Of a DNA stretch of 64,000 nt, positions 35,036 through 43,535 are shown piece after piece. A program made the translations under genes and the position numbers. Every line of letters begins with the position of its first letter. The first letter of the stretch is position 1. The notes under the pieces are model-generated. The model saw nothing but the letters and a program-made list of their open reading frames with translations, searched no databases and was not told the origin of the DNA. Where the stretch lies: assembly GCF_017347605.1 (NCBI RefSeq), contig NZ_AP024484.1, forward strand, positions 3,052,501 to 3,116,500, given 5' to 3'. This DNA comes from Prevotella herbatica. Its GTDB lineage: Bacteria; Bacteroidota; Bacteroidia; Bacteroidales; Bacteroidaceae.

Positions 35036-35608
35036 GTGACAGATAATCGTAAGATAGCCATGACTGGTGGCATAGGTGTAGGAAAGAGTTATATTTGTTC
35101 TCTTTTGAAAATTCGTGGCATACATGTATATGATTGTGATGCTGCGGCTAAAAGGCTTATTGCACAGAATGAAGACCTTCAAACAAAATTAAATATACTT
35201 TTAGGTATTGACATTTTTATAAATGGTATCTTCAATAAGCAAGCATTAACTCAATTTCTATTGGAAAGCGATGCTAATAGGATTGCTGTAAATAATATCA
35301 TACATCCCGCTGTTGCTGAAGATTTTATGCGTAGTGGATATAACTGGTTGGAAAGTGCAATCCTTTTTGATAGTGGATTCAACAAGAGAATATCTTTTGA
35401 TAAAATTATTTGCGTAACAGCTCCGAATGAAGTCCGTATCTCAAGAATAATGCAACGTGATAATATTTCACGTGATAACGCTCTAGAATGGATAAATAAG
35501 CAGTTGCCGCAGGATGAAATTTTAAGTATGTCTGATTTTGAAATAGTCAATGACGGCATAGTAGATATTGAAGAACAACTAGATAGAATATTATTAATAA
35601 TTAAATAA
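35036..35608 (+). CDS. coaE: Dephospho-CoA kinase
   Basis: 190 aa from a GTG start 14 bp after the ybbR stop. It catalyses the last step of CoA synthesis. P-loop MTGGIGVGKSYICSLL (9-24), YDCDAAAKRLIA with the catalytic Asp pair, IIHPAVAEDFM, AILFDSGFNKRISFDKIICV and RISRIMQRDNISRDNA (lid arginines) all match. Confidence 0.95.
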   Translation: MTDNRKIAMTGGIGVGKSYICSLLKIRGIHVYDCDAAAKRLIAQNEDLQTKLNILLGIDIFINGIFNKQALTQFLLESDANRIAVNNIIHPAVAEDFMRSGYNWLESAILFDSGFNKRISFDKIICVTAPNEVRISRIMQRDNISRDNALEWINKQLPQDEILSMSDFEIVNDGIVDIEEQLDRILLIIK

Positions 35609-35634
35609 TTTATAACAATAAATCATTAAACAAA

Positions 35635-36078
35635 ATGGAAACAATTCTTTCAATCTCAGGAAAGCCAGGACTTTACAAACTGGTTTCTCGTGGTAAAATG
35701 AATCTTATAGTAGAAGCATTAGACGAAAGTCATAAGCGTATTCCTGCATTTGCTGCAGATCGTGTAACAAGTCTAGGAGATATAGCTATGTATACTGATG
35801 CCGAAGATGTACCATTGTGGAAGGTTCTTGACAATTTGAATAAGAAAGAAGCTGGTAAGGAGTCTTCTTTTAATTATAAAAAATCAAGCAGCAAGGAACT
35901 TCGTGATTATTTCACAGAAGTATTGCCTAACTTTGATCAAGATCGTGTTCACGATAGTGATATAAAGAAGCTCATTCAATGGTATAATATTCTAATCAAG
36001 GCTGGTGTAACGAACTTTGAAGAGACGATGGCACCAACACAAGGTGATAATATTGATGATCGTAAGGATGCAGAATAA
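35635..36078 (+). CDS. DUF5606-family conserved protein
   Basis: 147 aa. The start METILSISGKPGLYKLVSRG and the middle part AFAADRVTSLGDIAMYTDAEDVPLWKVL are highly conserved among Bacteroidetes; the N-terminal part looks like a small beta-barrel (Tudor- or SH3-like) and the C-terminal part is helical. Always near coaE/ybbR as far as I recall. Cytosolic; function unknown. It is followed by a probable terminator hairpin. Confidence 0.85.
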   Translation: METILSISGKPGLYKLVSRGKMNLIVEALDESHKRIPAFAADRVTSLGDIAMYTDAEDVPLWKVLDNLNKKEAGKESSFNYKKSSSKELRDYFTEVLPNFDQDRVHDSDIKKLIQWYNILIKAGVTNFEETMAPTQGDNIDDRKDAE

Positions 36079-36090
36079 AAGTTATTATAA

Positions 36091-36126
36091 AAATCCCCGG
36101 GATATATTTGTATTCCGGGAATTTTT
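36091..36126 (+). terminator. Probable terminator of the nusB unit
   Basis: AATCCCCGGGATA pairs with TATTCCGGGAATT (two wobble or mismatch positions), then TTTTTG. It ends the operon just before the IS relic. Confidence 0.7.
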
Positions 36127-36129
36127 GAT

Positions 36130-36598
36130 TTTAATACTGTCCGATAAAACAAGTAATAGCATATTTTCATAGTCAATGTAAGCCAGATCCATTGCCATAA
36201 TATCACCTTTATGCAATACAGCAGGTCTGAGCATAAATGAGTCATTAGTGGCTGCTGAGGTAAACTTTATATCAGAAGGAACTCCTTCATTTACATGGAT
36301 TACAGTGTGAACCTTAATACCGCCTTTCTTCTTGCCTGTTTTAGGATGACGTCCAACACCTTTAAAGAGTAGGCTCGAAAATAGAGAGATGGTCGTTGAG
36401 TCTATTATCTGTAGACGTCTCATCCATTTGGGGTCCTTGTTGCTTCGCTGTCCGATGAAAGAAGAGTATGGTGAGTGGCATACAGATTACGGTATATCGC
36501 CTCAAACACAGCTTCTGGACGTCTCCTGTTTGCATCAGACAATCTATTGCGGATGTCATCATGCTTAGATGACAAAGCTTGCGTCCTTGTTTGGTTGA
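36130..36598 (-). pseudogene. Broken IS4-type transposase (truncated, frameshifted)
   Basis: Read on the minus strand, two frames join into one transposase N-terminal half: about 36560 to 36430 gives RLSDANRRRPEAVFEAIY...LLSSDSEA, and after a frameshift near 36425 the other frame gives IIDSTTISLFSSLLF, GVGRHPKTGKKKGGIKVHT and FTSAATNDSFM, ending MAMDLAYIDYEN at about 36165. The catalytic Asp of DSTTISLF and the later Asp remain, but the Glu-containing C-terminal half is gone and the frame runs straight into the IS end CTGTCCGATAAAA (36138). It is a dead remnant. Confidence 0.85.
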
Positions 36599-37327
36599 CT
36601 ATATATCCTTTAAAACAGCATTGTCGCCAATTAGCTCAGGAGCCTTTGCTTGTTGCATTACCCGACTAGCAGGGCAGTCGAAGCCTTCATTGATGATACG
36701 GTTGATGATATTGAATTTTCCGCTTCCTGTAACCATAAAAATGGTTTGTTTAGCGTGCATCATCGGCTTTCCTGTCATTGCCACACGTTTGATACCTGTT
36801 ATGGGATGTACTGAAGGCATATACGGTTGTGAGACGGAGAGTAGGTGTTCCTGTCCTGGGAAGATGGACGAAGTATGACCGTCGTCACCAATACCGAGAA
36901 TGATGCAATCAAATTGCCGAACCTGTGACGTAACCAATTCTGAATATCTCAAAGCTTCTGCTTTTGGGTCGGCTTCACCGATAATGCGAAAAACATTCTC
37001 CCCCTCTTTCAAATCCGGTATGCTGTCGGAAAGAAGAACTTTGAAACGACCGTAATTACTGGCATCATCTGTGGGAGGGACACAACGCTCATCCACCCAG
37101 AAAAAACGGAATTTCTTCCATGGTGTTATTTGAGCGTATTCGTCTGCCCACAAACGGAAAAGCACATCGGGCGTGGAACCGCCGCTAATTGCTACATCAT
37201 ATTTCTCGTCATCATTTTTTTCCAAAGCTTGCTCATTCATACGAATAATCAATGAGCGTGCTGCCTCCAATGGAGAGCTGAACATGTGGCGGGGAAGTTT
37301 TGAAAGTTTAGAGTTCACAGTATTCAT
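36599..37327 (-). CDS. pgl: 6-phosphogluconolactonase
   Basis: 242 aa, DevB/SOL family. It hydrolyses 6-phosphogluconolactone in the oxidative pentose phosphate pathway. Motifs: VAISGGSTPDVLFRLWADEY (45-64), FRFFWVDERCVPPTDDASNYG and CIILGIGDDGHTSSIFPG. It starts 20 bp before the end of zwf (an internal Met at 37285 is an alternative start). Its stop at 36599 touches the transposase remnant but the C-terminus looks complete. Third gene of gnd-zwf-pgl. Confidence 0.93.
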   Translation of the reverse strand: MNTVNSKLSKLPRHMFSSPLEAARSLIIRMNEQALEKNDDEKYDVAISGGSTPDVLFRLWADEYAQITPWKKFRFFWVDERCVPPTDDASNYGRFKVLLSDSIPDLKEGENVFRIIGEADPKAEALRYSELVTSQVRQFDCIILGIGDDGHTSSIFPGQEHLLSVSQPYMPSVHPITGIKRVAMTGKPMMHAKQTIFMVTGSGKFNIINRIINEGFDCPASRVMQQAKAPELIGDNAVLKDI

Positions 37328-38795
37328 CTGTATGTATTAAATTTTTACATGGATTGGTCCAATTACCATTTACGCTTTCTATCAGGGCATTACTCTCCAA
37401 TGGTCCCCAAGTTCCTGCAGGATAACCATAGAGTGGTGCTTCTGGATATTTTTTCCAGTAATCAAGAATCGCATCGAAATATTTCCATGAAGATTCTACG
37501 GCATCTCCACGTGTAAAGAGGGTAGGATCGTTCAGAAGACAGTCCTCGATGAGACGGGCGTATGGATCACCAGTCTTCACATCACTCAGTCTGTCATAAA
37601 CAAAATCCATTTCAACCTGTTTGGTCTGGAACCCAGTTCCAGGCAGTTTCATGTCGAAGCGCAACACAATACCTTCGTTAGGTTGGATACGCAATACAAG
37701 CTTGTTGGCATGTGGATTAGCCCCATTCACATTGTCAAGTAGCAAATGGTGCACTTTCTTAAAATGAACAACGATCTCTGTTACCTTTGTAGGCATTTGT
37801 TTGCCCACTCTAAAGAAAAATGGTACGCCGCTCCATCGCCAGTTGTCTATCTCTGCCTTCATCGCAAAGAAAGTCTCTACACGTGAATCGGGTGCTACAT
37901 GAGCCTCTTGGCGGTAAGCAACTTTATCGCCTCCTGCTGTATATTGTCCACGAATCACATTCTCACGGATATAGTCTTCTGTCAGTGGCACCAGTGAATC
38001 ATACACTTTCACAACCTCATTGCGGAAGCTGTCGGCATCAAACTTTACTGGAGGTTCCATTGTACAAAGGGCAAGAAGTTGCACCAGATGGTTCTGAACC
38101 ATATCACGCATTGTACCTGCTGTCTCATAATATCCTCCACGGTTTTCAATACCCAGATTCTCTACCGAAGTAATCTCTATATAATCAATGTAGTTTCGGT
38201 TCCATATAGGTTCGAAGATAGAGTTGGCGAAACGGAAAGCAAGAATATTCTGTGCAGTTTCCTTGCCTAAGAAATGGTCCATGCGAAAAACCTGATGTTC
38301 CTGAAAGGCGTCTCTGTAAATCGCATTTAGCTGTTTGGCACTGCTTAGGTCATAGCCAAAGGGCTTCTCAACAATGATGCGAGTGTTCTCGCCATTCAGT
38401 CCGAAGGTTTTTAAATGTTGTGGAATCACGCCGTAAAGCAGTGGAGGAGTGGCAAGATAATAAATGACACTCTCGCTGTTGCTTGTTTTCAGATGTTCCA
38501 CAAGTGGTGAGTATTCCTCTTCCTTAGCGGGATCCATCGTTTCGTAGCGGATATGGGAGATGAAACTATTGATCAGTTCATTGTCCCACGCTTCTGGTTT
38601 TGTATATTTTGGCAATTGTCCGAGCAGATAATCACGATATTCAGAATCACTGTAAGGAGTACGTCCTACACCTACAATCTCAAACTTCTCCGGTAAATGT
38701 TTCTCGGAGAAGATATCAAGAAGTGCCGAAAAGAGCTTACGTTTGGTAAGATCACCTGAGGCACCAAATATGATGAATGATAATGACTTTGGCAT
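37308..38795 (-). CDS. zwf: Glucose-6-phosphate 1-dehydrogenase
   Basis: 495 aa. NAD(P)-dependent oxidation of glucose-6-phosphate. Rossmann start FIIFGASGDLTKRKLFSAL (7-25), the active-site RMDHFLGKETAQNI and IVEKPFGYDLSSAKQLN are conserved. It follows gnd by 23 bp and overlaps pgl, so the three enzymes of the oxidative branch are made together. Confidence 0.97.
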   Translation of the reverse strand: MPKSLSFIIFGASGDLTKRKLFSALLDIFSEKHLPEKFEIVGVGRTPYSDSEYRDYLLGQLPKYTKPEAWDNELINSFISHIRYETMDPAKEEEYSPLVEHLKTSNSESVIYYLATPPLLYGVIPQHLKTFGLNGENTRIIVEKPFGYDLSSAKQLNAIYRDAFQEHQVFRMDHFLGKETAQNILAFRFANSIFEPIWNRNYIDYIEITSVENLGIENRGGYYETAGTMRDMVQNHLVQLLALCTMEPPVKFDADSFRNEVVKVYDSLVPLTEDYIRENVIRGQYTAGGDKVAYRQEAHVAPDSRVETFFAMKAEIDNWRWSGVPFFFRVGKQMPTKVTEIVVHFKKVHHLLLDNVNGANPHANKLVLRIQPNEGIVLRFDMKLPGTGFQTKQVEMDFVYDRLSDVKTGDPYARLIEDCLLNDPTLFTRGDAVESSWKYFDAILDYWKKYPEAPLYGYPAGTWGPLESNALIESVNGNWTNPCKNLIHTDEYCEL

Positions 38796-38818
38796 AATTA
38801 CTCATATTTTTAATGTGA

Positions 38819-40288
38819 TTATACATTATAACTACCAGAATGAGTGTTGCCGCCCTTACCGGTCCAGTCTTCATGGAAGAACTCTCCGCGTGGCATATCA
38901 ATGCGCTCAAAGGTATGTGCGCCAAAGAAGTCACGTAGTGCCTGTATCATATTTGCAGGGAGGTTAGCTGTGGTGAGAGACAAATAGTAGTTGAGAGCCG
39001 AACTGAGTGCCGGCACAGGAAGCTCTGCTTGAAGTGCTGTGATTACAAGTCCTTTCCATCCTTTAAGAGCCTGTGCTGTTTCTGCTGCAAACTTAGGTGC
39101 AAACAGTAGGTGTTTAGGTTTCTCTGAAGCTTGGTAAGCATCAGAGATATCATTCAGAAAAGCGGAACGGATGATACATCCAGCACGCCACATTCGGGCG
39201 ATGGAAGCGAGGTCGAGATTCCACGAAAAGTTATCTGAGGCCTTTTGTAAGACAGCAAATCCTTGAGCATAAGATACCAATTTGGACGCATAGAGTGCTT
39301 GCTCGATATCATCAACAAGTGATAGGTCAGTCGTAGTGTCTATCTTACGGTCTTTCGCTAATCGTTTGGCAGCTTCCACACGCAGGTTCTTGTCAGAAGA
39401 AAGGCTGCGCTCGAACACAGCAGAAGCAATCAGTCCCAGTGGCATGCCGAGTTCCATCGCATTGATGACCGACCACTTACCAGTTCCTTTCTGTCCCGCA
39501 GTATCAAGTATCTTATCAATCAGATAGTCGCCGTCCTTATCTCGGTGGCGTAGCACCTGAGCCGATATTTCCATGAGATAACTGTGTAATCTTCCTTCGT
39601 TCCAATGTTCAAAAACAGTGGCAATCGCTTCATTATCCATCTTCTTAAGATGTTTCAATAGGAAGTAAGCCTCACTGATGAGTTGCATGTCACCATATTC
39701 TATACCGTTATGGATCATCTTCACGAAATGTCCTGAACCTCCTGGTCCAACCCAATCACAACAAGGGGTGCCATCTTCTGCTACTGCAGCAATCCGCTGT
39801 AATATAGGTTTTACATCATTCCATGCAGGCTGTGATCCTCCGGGCATGATAGAAGCTCCATTCAATGCACCAAACTCGCCACCGCTAACGCCAGTTCCTA
39901 TAAATCTGAATCCACGTTTTTCGGTTTCAATCACACGGCGGTTACTATCTTCATAATTAGAATTTCCACCATCAATGATGATATCTCCCGGTGAAAGTAA
40001 CGGGAAAAGTTGTTCCATGAGTTGGTCTACAGCATTTCCTGCACGTACCATCATCATAATCTTGCGGGGAGTCTTGATATGTTCTACAAAATCATTGATT
40101 TCTGTGCAACCTATAATATTCTTTCCTTTGCCACGTCCATTTACAAACCGTTCTACTACACCTTCTTCAATACCAGGTACAGTACGGTTATACACAGCAA
40201 CAGTAAAGCCTTTGCTTTCCATATTTAAAACTAGGTTCTCGCCCATAACGGCAAGTCCTATTAAACCAATATCTGCTTTTTTGTCCAT
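38819..40288 (-). CDS. gnd: 6-phosphogluconate dehydrogenase, decarboxylating
   Basis: 489 aa from MDKKADIGLIGL (an ATG two codons upstream is also in frame). It converts 6-phosphogluconate to ribulose-5-phosphate with NADP+. Motifs: IGLIGLAVMGENLVLNMESK (nucleotide binding), VYNRTVPG, MMMVRAGNAVD, IIDGGNSNYEDSNRR, GTGVSGGEFGAL and KMIHNGIEYGDMQLISEA (catalytic Lys and Asn). First gene of the operon, with a promoter at 40356-40363. Confidence 0.97.
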   Translation of the reverse strand: MDKKADIGLIGLAVMGENLVLNMESKGFTVAVYNRTVPGIEEGVVERFVNGRGKGKNIIGCTEINDFVEHIKTPRKIMMMVRAGNAVDQLMEQLFPLLSPGDIIIDGGNSNYEDSNRRVIETEKRGFRFIGTGVSGGEFGALNGASIMPGGSQPAWNDVKPILQRIAAVAEDGTPCCDWVGPGGSGHFVKMIHNGIEYGDMQLISEAYFLLKHLKKMDNEAIATVFEHWNEGRLHSYLMEISAQVLRHRDKDGDYLIDKILDTAGQKGTGKWSVINAMELGMPLGLIASAVFERSLSSDKNLRVEAAKRLAKDRKIDTTTDLSLVDDIEQALYASKLVSYAQGFAVLQKASDNFSWNLDLASIARMWRAGCIIRSAFLNDISDAYQASEKPKHLLFAPKFAAETAQALKGWKGLVITALQAELPVPALSSALNYYLSLTTANLPANMIQALRDFFGAHTFERIDMPRGEFFHEDWTGKGGNTHSGSYNV

Positions 40289-40355
40289 AATCAATATTTT
40301 AAAATTTATATTAATAATGATCCGGGTTGTTCTTAATATCTATAACAACACTTTG

Positions 40356-40363
40356 CAAATATA
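40356..40363 (-). promoter_or_regulatory. gnd-zwf-pgl -7 box
   Basis: Minus-strand TATATTTG followed by C, about 68 bp upstream of gnd. Confidence 0.65.
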
Positions 40364-40570
40364 CATTTTATGTTTAATACTTCAAACTTAAATATGGTAT
40401 TTCTCAGAAAAAACAGAATAATAGTAAACAGCAGTTGTTTTACTTTGTTGAATGTTCAGTGCAATGTATAGACTTTTGTATTACTGTTTTTCTGATATCT
40501 GTAACTCAATGATGCTTAAGGGCGTATGAGCAAGTTAACGAATAGAATTAAGATTAAATACCATTAATAA

Positions 40571-40670
40571 TATATCATTTCGGGTATATTATTATGTTTT
40601 TTTGAATAAAATATACCCTTTGTGGTATAAAACAAAAAATATTATGTATATTTGTACCCGAAATGATATA
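40571..40670 (+). promoter_or_regulatory. hip operator and promoter
   Basis: A perfect 16-bp inverted repeat TATATCATTTCGGGTA (40571-40586) / TACCCGAAATGATATA (40655-40670) frames the promoter. A second, nested repeat GGGTATATT / AATATACCC (40582-40590, 40610-40618) lies inside. The -7 box TATATTTG (40647-40654) abuts the right arm, and hipB starts 10 bp beyond it. This is the layout expected of an autorepressing HipB that binds and loops. Confidence 0.8.
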
Positions 40671-40680
40671 ATATGAGGAT

Positions 40681-40887
40681 ATGAACAATTTATCTCCCAT
40701 TGTAAAATCACTGCGAAAGCAGTATAACTTAACACAGGAAGACCTCTCATTGAAGTCGGGTGTAGGTTTGCGCTTTGTCCGAGACTTGGAACAAGGCAAA
40801 GAATCGTTACGTTTGGACAAAGTTAATCAGTTGCTGGATTTCTTCAATTATGAAGTTACAGCAACTATCAAAGGTAAAGACATATAG
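40681..40887 (+). CDS. hipB: HipB-type helix-turn-helix antitoxin
   Basis: 68 aa, a compact Xre/Cro HTH (SLRKQYNLTQEDLSLKSGVG, LRFVRDLEQGKESLRLDKVN). HipB homologues repress their own operon and help neutralise the kinase toxin. It lies immediately downstream of the palindromic operator and 2 bp before the HipS-like gene. It lacks any extension beyond the HTH, as in tripartite HipBST loci. Confidence 0.9.
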   Translation: MNNLSPIVKSLRKQYNLTQEDLSLKSGVGLRFVRDLEQGKESLRLDKVNQLLDFFNYEVTATIKGKDI

Positions 40888-40889
40888 CT

Positions 40890-41228
40890 ATGAAACAAGC
40901 CAATGTTTATTATAAAAGTCAATTAGCCGGAGTATTGACAGAAAACGATGAAGGTTATGAATTTTGTTATCTTCCAGCCTATCTGTCGTCAGGAAGTGCT
41001 AAGCCTGTAAGTTTAACATTGCCATTGCAGGAAGATATATTTAAAAGTAGCGTATTGTTTCCATTTTTCGATGGACTTATACCAGAAGGATGGCTGCTCG
41101 ATATTGCTATTCGCGATATGGATATCAGTATTCTTGATCGTATGTCTCTACTATTGCTATGTTGCAAGGACTGTATCGGGGCGGTAAGTATTGAACCTAT
41201 TCAAGGAAAGGAGGTAGACAATGTGTAA
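40890..41228 (+). CDS. hipS: HipS-like protein (separate HipA N-terminal subdomain 1)
   Basis: 112 aa. It carries only the N-subdomain 1 of HipA: VYYKSQLAGVLTENDEGYEF, PVSLTLPLQEDIF, LFPFFDGLIPEGWLLDIAI and CKDCIGAVSIEP. In E. coli O127 HipBST this split-off piece is itself the antitoxin that blocks HipT. The stop overlaps the hipT start by 8 bp, so the two are translationally coupled. Confidence 0.88.
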   Translation: MKQANVYYKSQLAGVLTENDEGYEFCYLPAYLSSGSAKPVSLTLPLQEDIFKSSVLFPFFDGLIPEGWLLDIAIRDMDISILDRMSLLLLCCKDCIGAVSIEPIQGKEVDNV

Positions 41229-42162
41229 ATGTTTGTATTGCTATGGTACACTTGCAAAAGAGGAAAAGGACATGCATCCTGCTTGTGCGAAAAAGTTTTT
41301 CGGCACAACGGTTATACCAACTTTGGATTATACAACCGAGCATTTGGAAGAACTTGCTAAGCAGGTGATACAAGGTCAGACTTCGCTTACTGGTGTTCAA
41401 TCTAAATTGTCTTTGAACTTGAATGAACATGAGGGAAGCAAGCGGCTTACAATAGTGGGCTTATGGGGAGGCTATATCTGTAAACCACAGACAATTGCCT
41501 ATGAGCAAATGCCAGAAGTTGAAGATTTGACAATGCATCTGGCTGAGTTGGCTCGTATTAAAGTCGTGCCTCATACTCTGATGCGTATGGCTGACAATTC
41601 GCTCTGTTATCTTACGCGTCGTATAGACCGAACTTCAAATGGTGAAAAGTTGGCAATGGAAGATATGTGTCAACTTACCGAGAGACAAACCGAACATAAG
41701 TATAAAAGTAGTTACGAGCGTATAGGAAAAGCGTTACTTCATTATTCTACTGTTCCCAAGATGGATGTTACTAATTTCTTTGAAATGGTCTTGTTTTCAT
41801 GGTTGACAGGTAATAACGATATGCACCTGAAAAACTTTTCACTCTATGAGCCCCAAGATGGTGTTATCCGCTTAACCCCTGCCTATGATTTGCTAAATGT
41901 AGCTATTATTAATCCTAATGATGACGAAGAGCTGGCTTTGACATTGAATGGGCGAAAGAAAAAGTTGGCGAAAGAAAACTTTCTGAAATGTGCTGAAAGT
42001 CTAGGTATTGAAACTATCGTTGTGGATCGTCTTATCAATAAATATGTTAAGCTTCTGCCGAAGTTTGAAAATATGATTAATAACTCATTCTTGGATGAAG
42101 AACTGCAAAGGAAATTTTCAGAGTTACTAAAAGAAAGACTTGATAGGCTTATTTTGGAATAG
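41221..42162 (+). CDS. hipT: HipT-like Ser/Thr kinase toxin (HipA core)
   Basis: 313 aa. A small Cys-rich start (CKCLYCYGTL...MHPACAKKFFGT, probable zinc knuckle) is followed by the HipA kinase: Gly-rich loop region TSLTGVQSKLSL (54-65), ATP-side GGYICKP, catalytic TGNNDMHLKNF (Asp200, Asn205) and metal-binding TPAYDLLN. HipA-type kinases phosphorylate aminoacyl-tRNA synthetases (GltX for HipA, TrpS for HipT) and arrest growth. Ser55-Leu-Thr57 stands where HipT has its paired autophosphorylation serines. The target here is unknown. Confidence 0.9.
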   Translation: MCKCLYCYGTLAKEEKDMHPACAKKFFGTTVIPTLDYTTEHLEELAKQVIQGQTSLTGVQSKLSLNLNEHEGSKRLTIVGLWGGYICKPQTIAYEQMPEVEDLTMHLAELARIKVVPHTLMRMADNSLCYLTRRIDRTSNGEKLAMEDMCQLTERQTEHKYKSSYERIGKALLHYSTVPKMDVTNFFEMVLFSWLTGNNDMHLKNFSLYEPQDGVIRLTPAYDLLNVAIINPNDDEELALTLNGRKKKLAKENFLKCAESLGIETIVVDRLINKYVKLLPKFENMINNSFLDEELQRKFSELLKERLDRLILE

Positions 42163-42286
42163 TGATCAATGATTTCTATTGTTGTGGCTGTAAATAAGCG
42201 GTTTTGATAATTTATTAAAAGTGTTAAATATAGCCATTGTAAAACAAAATTTTAGACTCAACTCATCATAAAATTGAGAAAATAAG

Positions 42287-42294
42287 TATATTTG
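42287..42294 (+). promoter_or_regulatory. Thioredoxin gene -7 box
   Basis: TATATTTG, about 140 bp upstream of the chosen trxA start; the long leader has no evident structure. The 42163-42435 gap holds nothing else that I can see. Confidence 0.55.
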
Positions 42295-42435
42295 TAGTCA
42301 TAATAACAAATTGGACTTTTATGATTAAAACTGATCATTTATGTAATCCTTGATTATGTAGTGCCAGGTGTATTAAAACCTCATCATCTTTGTAAAGATG
42401 GTTTGGATAAAATAATAAAACTTAAAATACAAATT

Positions 42436-42732
42436 ATGGAAACATTCAATGAAGTAATATCAAGCGATAAACTAGTATTGGTGGACTTCTTCGCAACATG
42501 GTGTCAACCATGCAAGATGATGCATCCTATTCTGGAACAATTGAAACAAGCATTGGGCGATAGCATTCGCATCATCAAGATAGATGTAGATAAACAAGAT
42601 ATAACGGCTGGACAGTATAAGATTCAGTCAGTACCTACACTAATGTTATTTCGCAATGGGCAGTCGCTTTGGAGACAAAGTGGAGCAGTGTCGCTGGCAG
42701 AGTTAAGAAATATAATCAACGGATATTTATAA
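42436..42732 (+). CDS. trxA: Thioredoxin
   Basis: 98 aa from METFNEVISSDK; the frame extends upstream to 42361 without protein-like sequence. Small cytosolic disulfide reductase. The active site is WCQPC (FFATWCQPCKMMHPIL), a variant of the usual WCGPC, with the cis-Pro loop VPTLMLFRNGQ intact. Followed after 5 bp by a GlsB-like gene. Confidence 0.93.
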   Translation: METFNEVISSDKLVLVDFFATWCQPCKMMHPILEQLKQALGDSIRIIKIDVDKQDITAGQYKIQSVPTLMLFRNGQSLWRQSGAVSLAELRNIINGYL

Positions 42733-42737
42733 TAAAT

Positions 42738-43001
42738 ATGTTAGAACACATTGCAGAATTTACAGCATGGCCTATACTGACAGGCATCTTCATCGGTTAC
42801 ATTGCTAACAAGATTATGATTGGTAAGGGTAAAGGATGTTGTATGAACCTCTTAATTGGTATAGTTGGTAGCTATGCTGGAGCTTTAATAAGCCATTTGC
42901 TGAATATTGAACTATTTGGGAAAGGCTATATCACAAACTTTGTATTCTGCGTCTTTGGCGCAATTGCTGTATTGTGGATTTGGGATAAACTCTTTGATTA
43001 A
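42738..43001 (+). CDS. GlsB/YeaQ/YmgE-type small membrane protein
   Basis: 87 aa from MLEHIAEFTAWPIL; earlier in-frame codons overlap trxA. Three hydrophobic helices with Gly-rich turns (LTGIFIGYIANKIM, NLLIGIVGSYAGALISHLL, VFCVFGAIAVLWIW) follow the transglycosylase-associated/GlsB family pattern, though the first turn has GYIAN rather than GWLAG. Associated with envelope stress in other bacteria; precise role unknown. Confidence 0.8.
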   Translation: MLEHIAEFTAWPILTGIFIGYIANKIMIGKGKGCCMNLLIGIVGSYAGALISHLLNIELFGKGYITNFVFCVFGAIAVLWIWDKLFD

Positions 43002-43129
43002 GTAAATCAAAAACAGATATCAAAACTGGTTGGTTATATAATTACAGATAACTGTGATATGTAAAGGTCAATGATAAGTCGCTATGGCGGATTAAGACCA
43101 GTAATTTTTTACATTGAAAAAATATAAGA

Positions 43130-43534
43130 ATGGCAGATTGGAAAAGTGCGTTAGCTGCTCTTGGAGCAACAGACAATAATGTAGAAGAATTCGAGAAGAA
43201 GGATGTTGAGCGAAAGAAGCGGGTGGGAGTGGTTTATTCCACAGATGCTGATTTTAGCTATTCAGAGGATTCGCAGGAAGGACAAAATACTTTGCCAAAG
43301 AATCAGCAGAAATTACGATTGTATATGGAACGCGCTGGTCGTGGTGGAAAAACAGTAACGATCGTAAAATTCTTCATCGGATCGGATGAGGATATGCTGA
43401 CTCTATGCAAACTCTTAAAGCAAAAATGCGGCGTTGGCGGTTCTGTAAAAGATGGAGAGATTATCATTCAAGGTGATCATCGTCAGCGACTTATAGAGAT
43501 TTTGAAAAACGAAGGTTATACACAAACAAAGTAA
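43130..43534 (+). CDS. SUI1-family translation factor (YciH-like)
   Basis: 134 aa. The C-terminal SUI1/eIF1-like domain reads KTVTIVKFFIGSDEDMLTLC, LKQKCGVGGSVKDGEIIIQG and RLIEILKNEGYT. Bacterial YciH resembles eIF1 and affects start-site fidelity or stress-related translation. The N-terminal 60 residues are charged and probably unstructured. It is one base before the VOC gene, so it probably heads SUI1-VOC-glycosylase-MmcQ. Confidence 0.9.
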   Translation: MADWKSALAALGATDNNVEEFEKKDVERKKRVGVVYSTDADFSYSEDSQEGQNTLPKNQQKLRLYMERAGRGGKTVTIVKFFIGSDEDMLTLCKLLKQKCGVGGSVKDGEIIIQGDHRQRLIEILKNEGYTQTK

Positions 43535-43535
43535 T

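Larger units (their letters stand above)
40295..40680. other. Intergenic region between gnd and the hip locus
   Basis: Holds the gnd promoter (40356-40363), about 190 bp of AT-rich sequence in which I see nothing, and the hip operator/promoter (40571-40670). No gene. Confidence 0.75.

Noticed and set aside
38819..42162. gnd-zwf-pgl and hip as a single genomic island bounded by the IS relic
   Set aside because: The oxidative pentose phosphate genes in this order are normal in Bacteroidales, and no attachment site or integrase was found.
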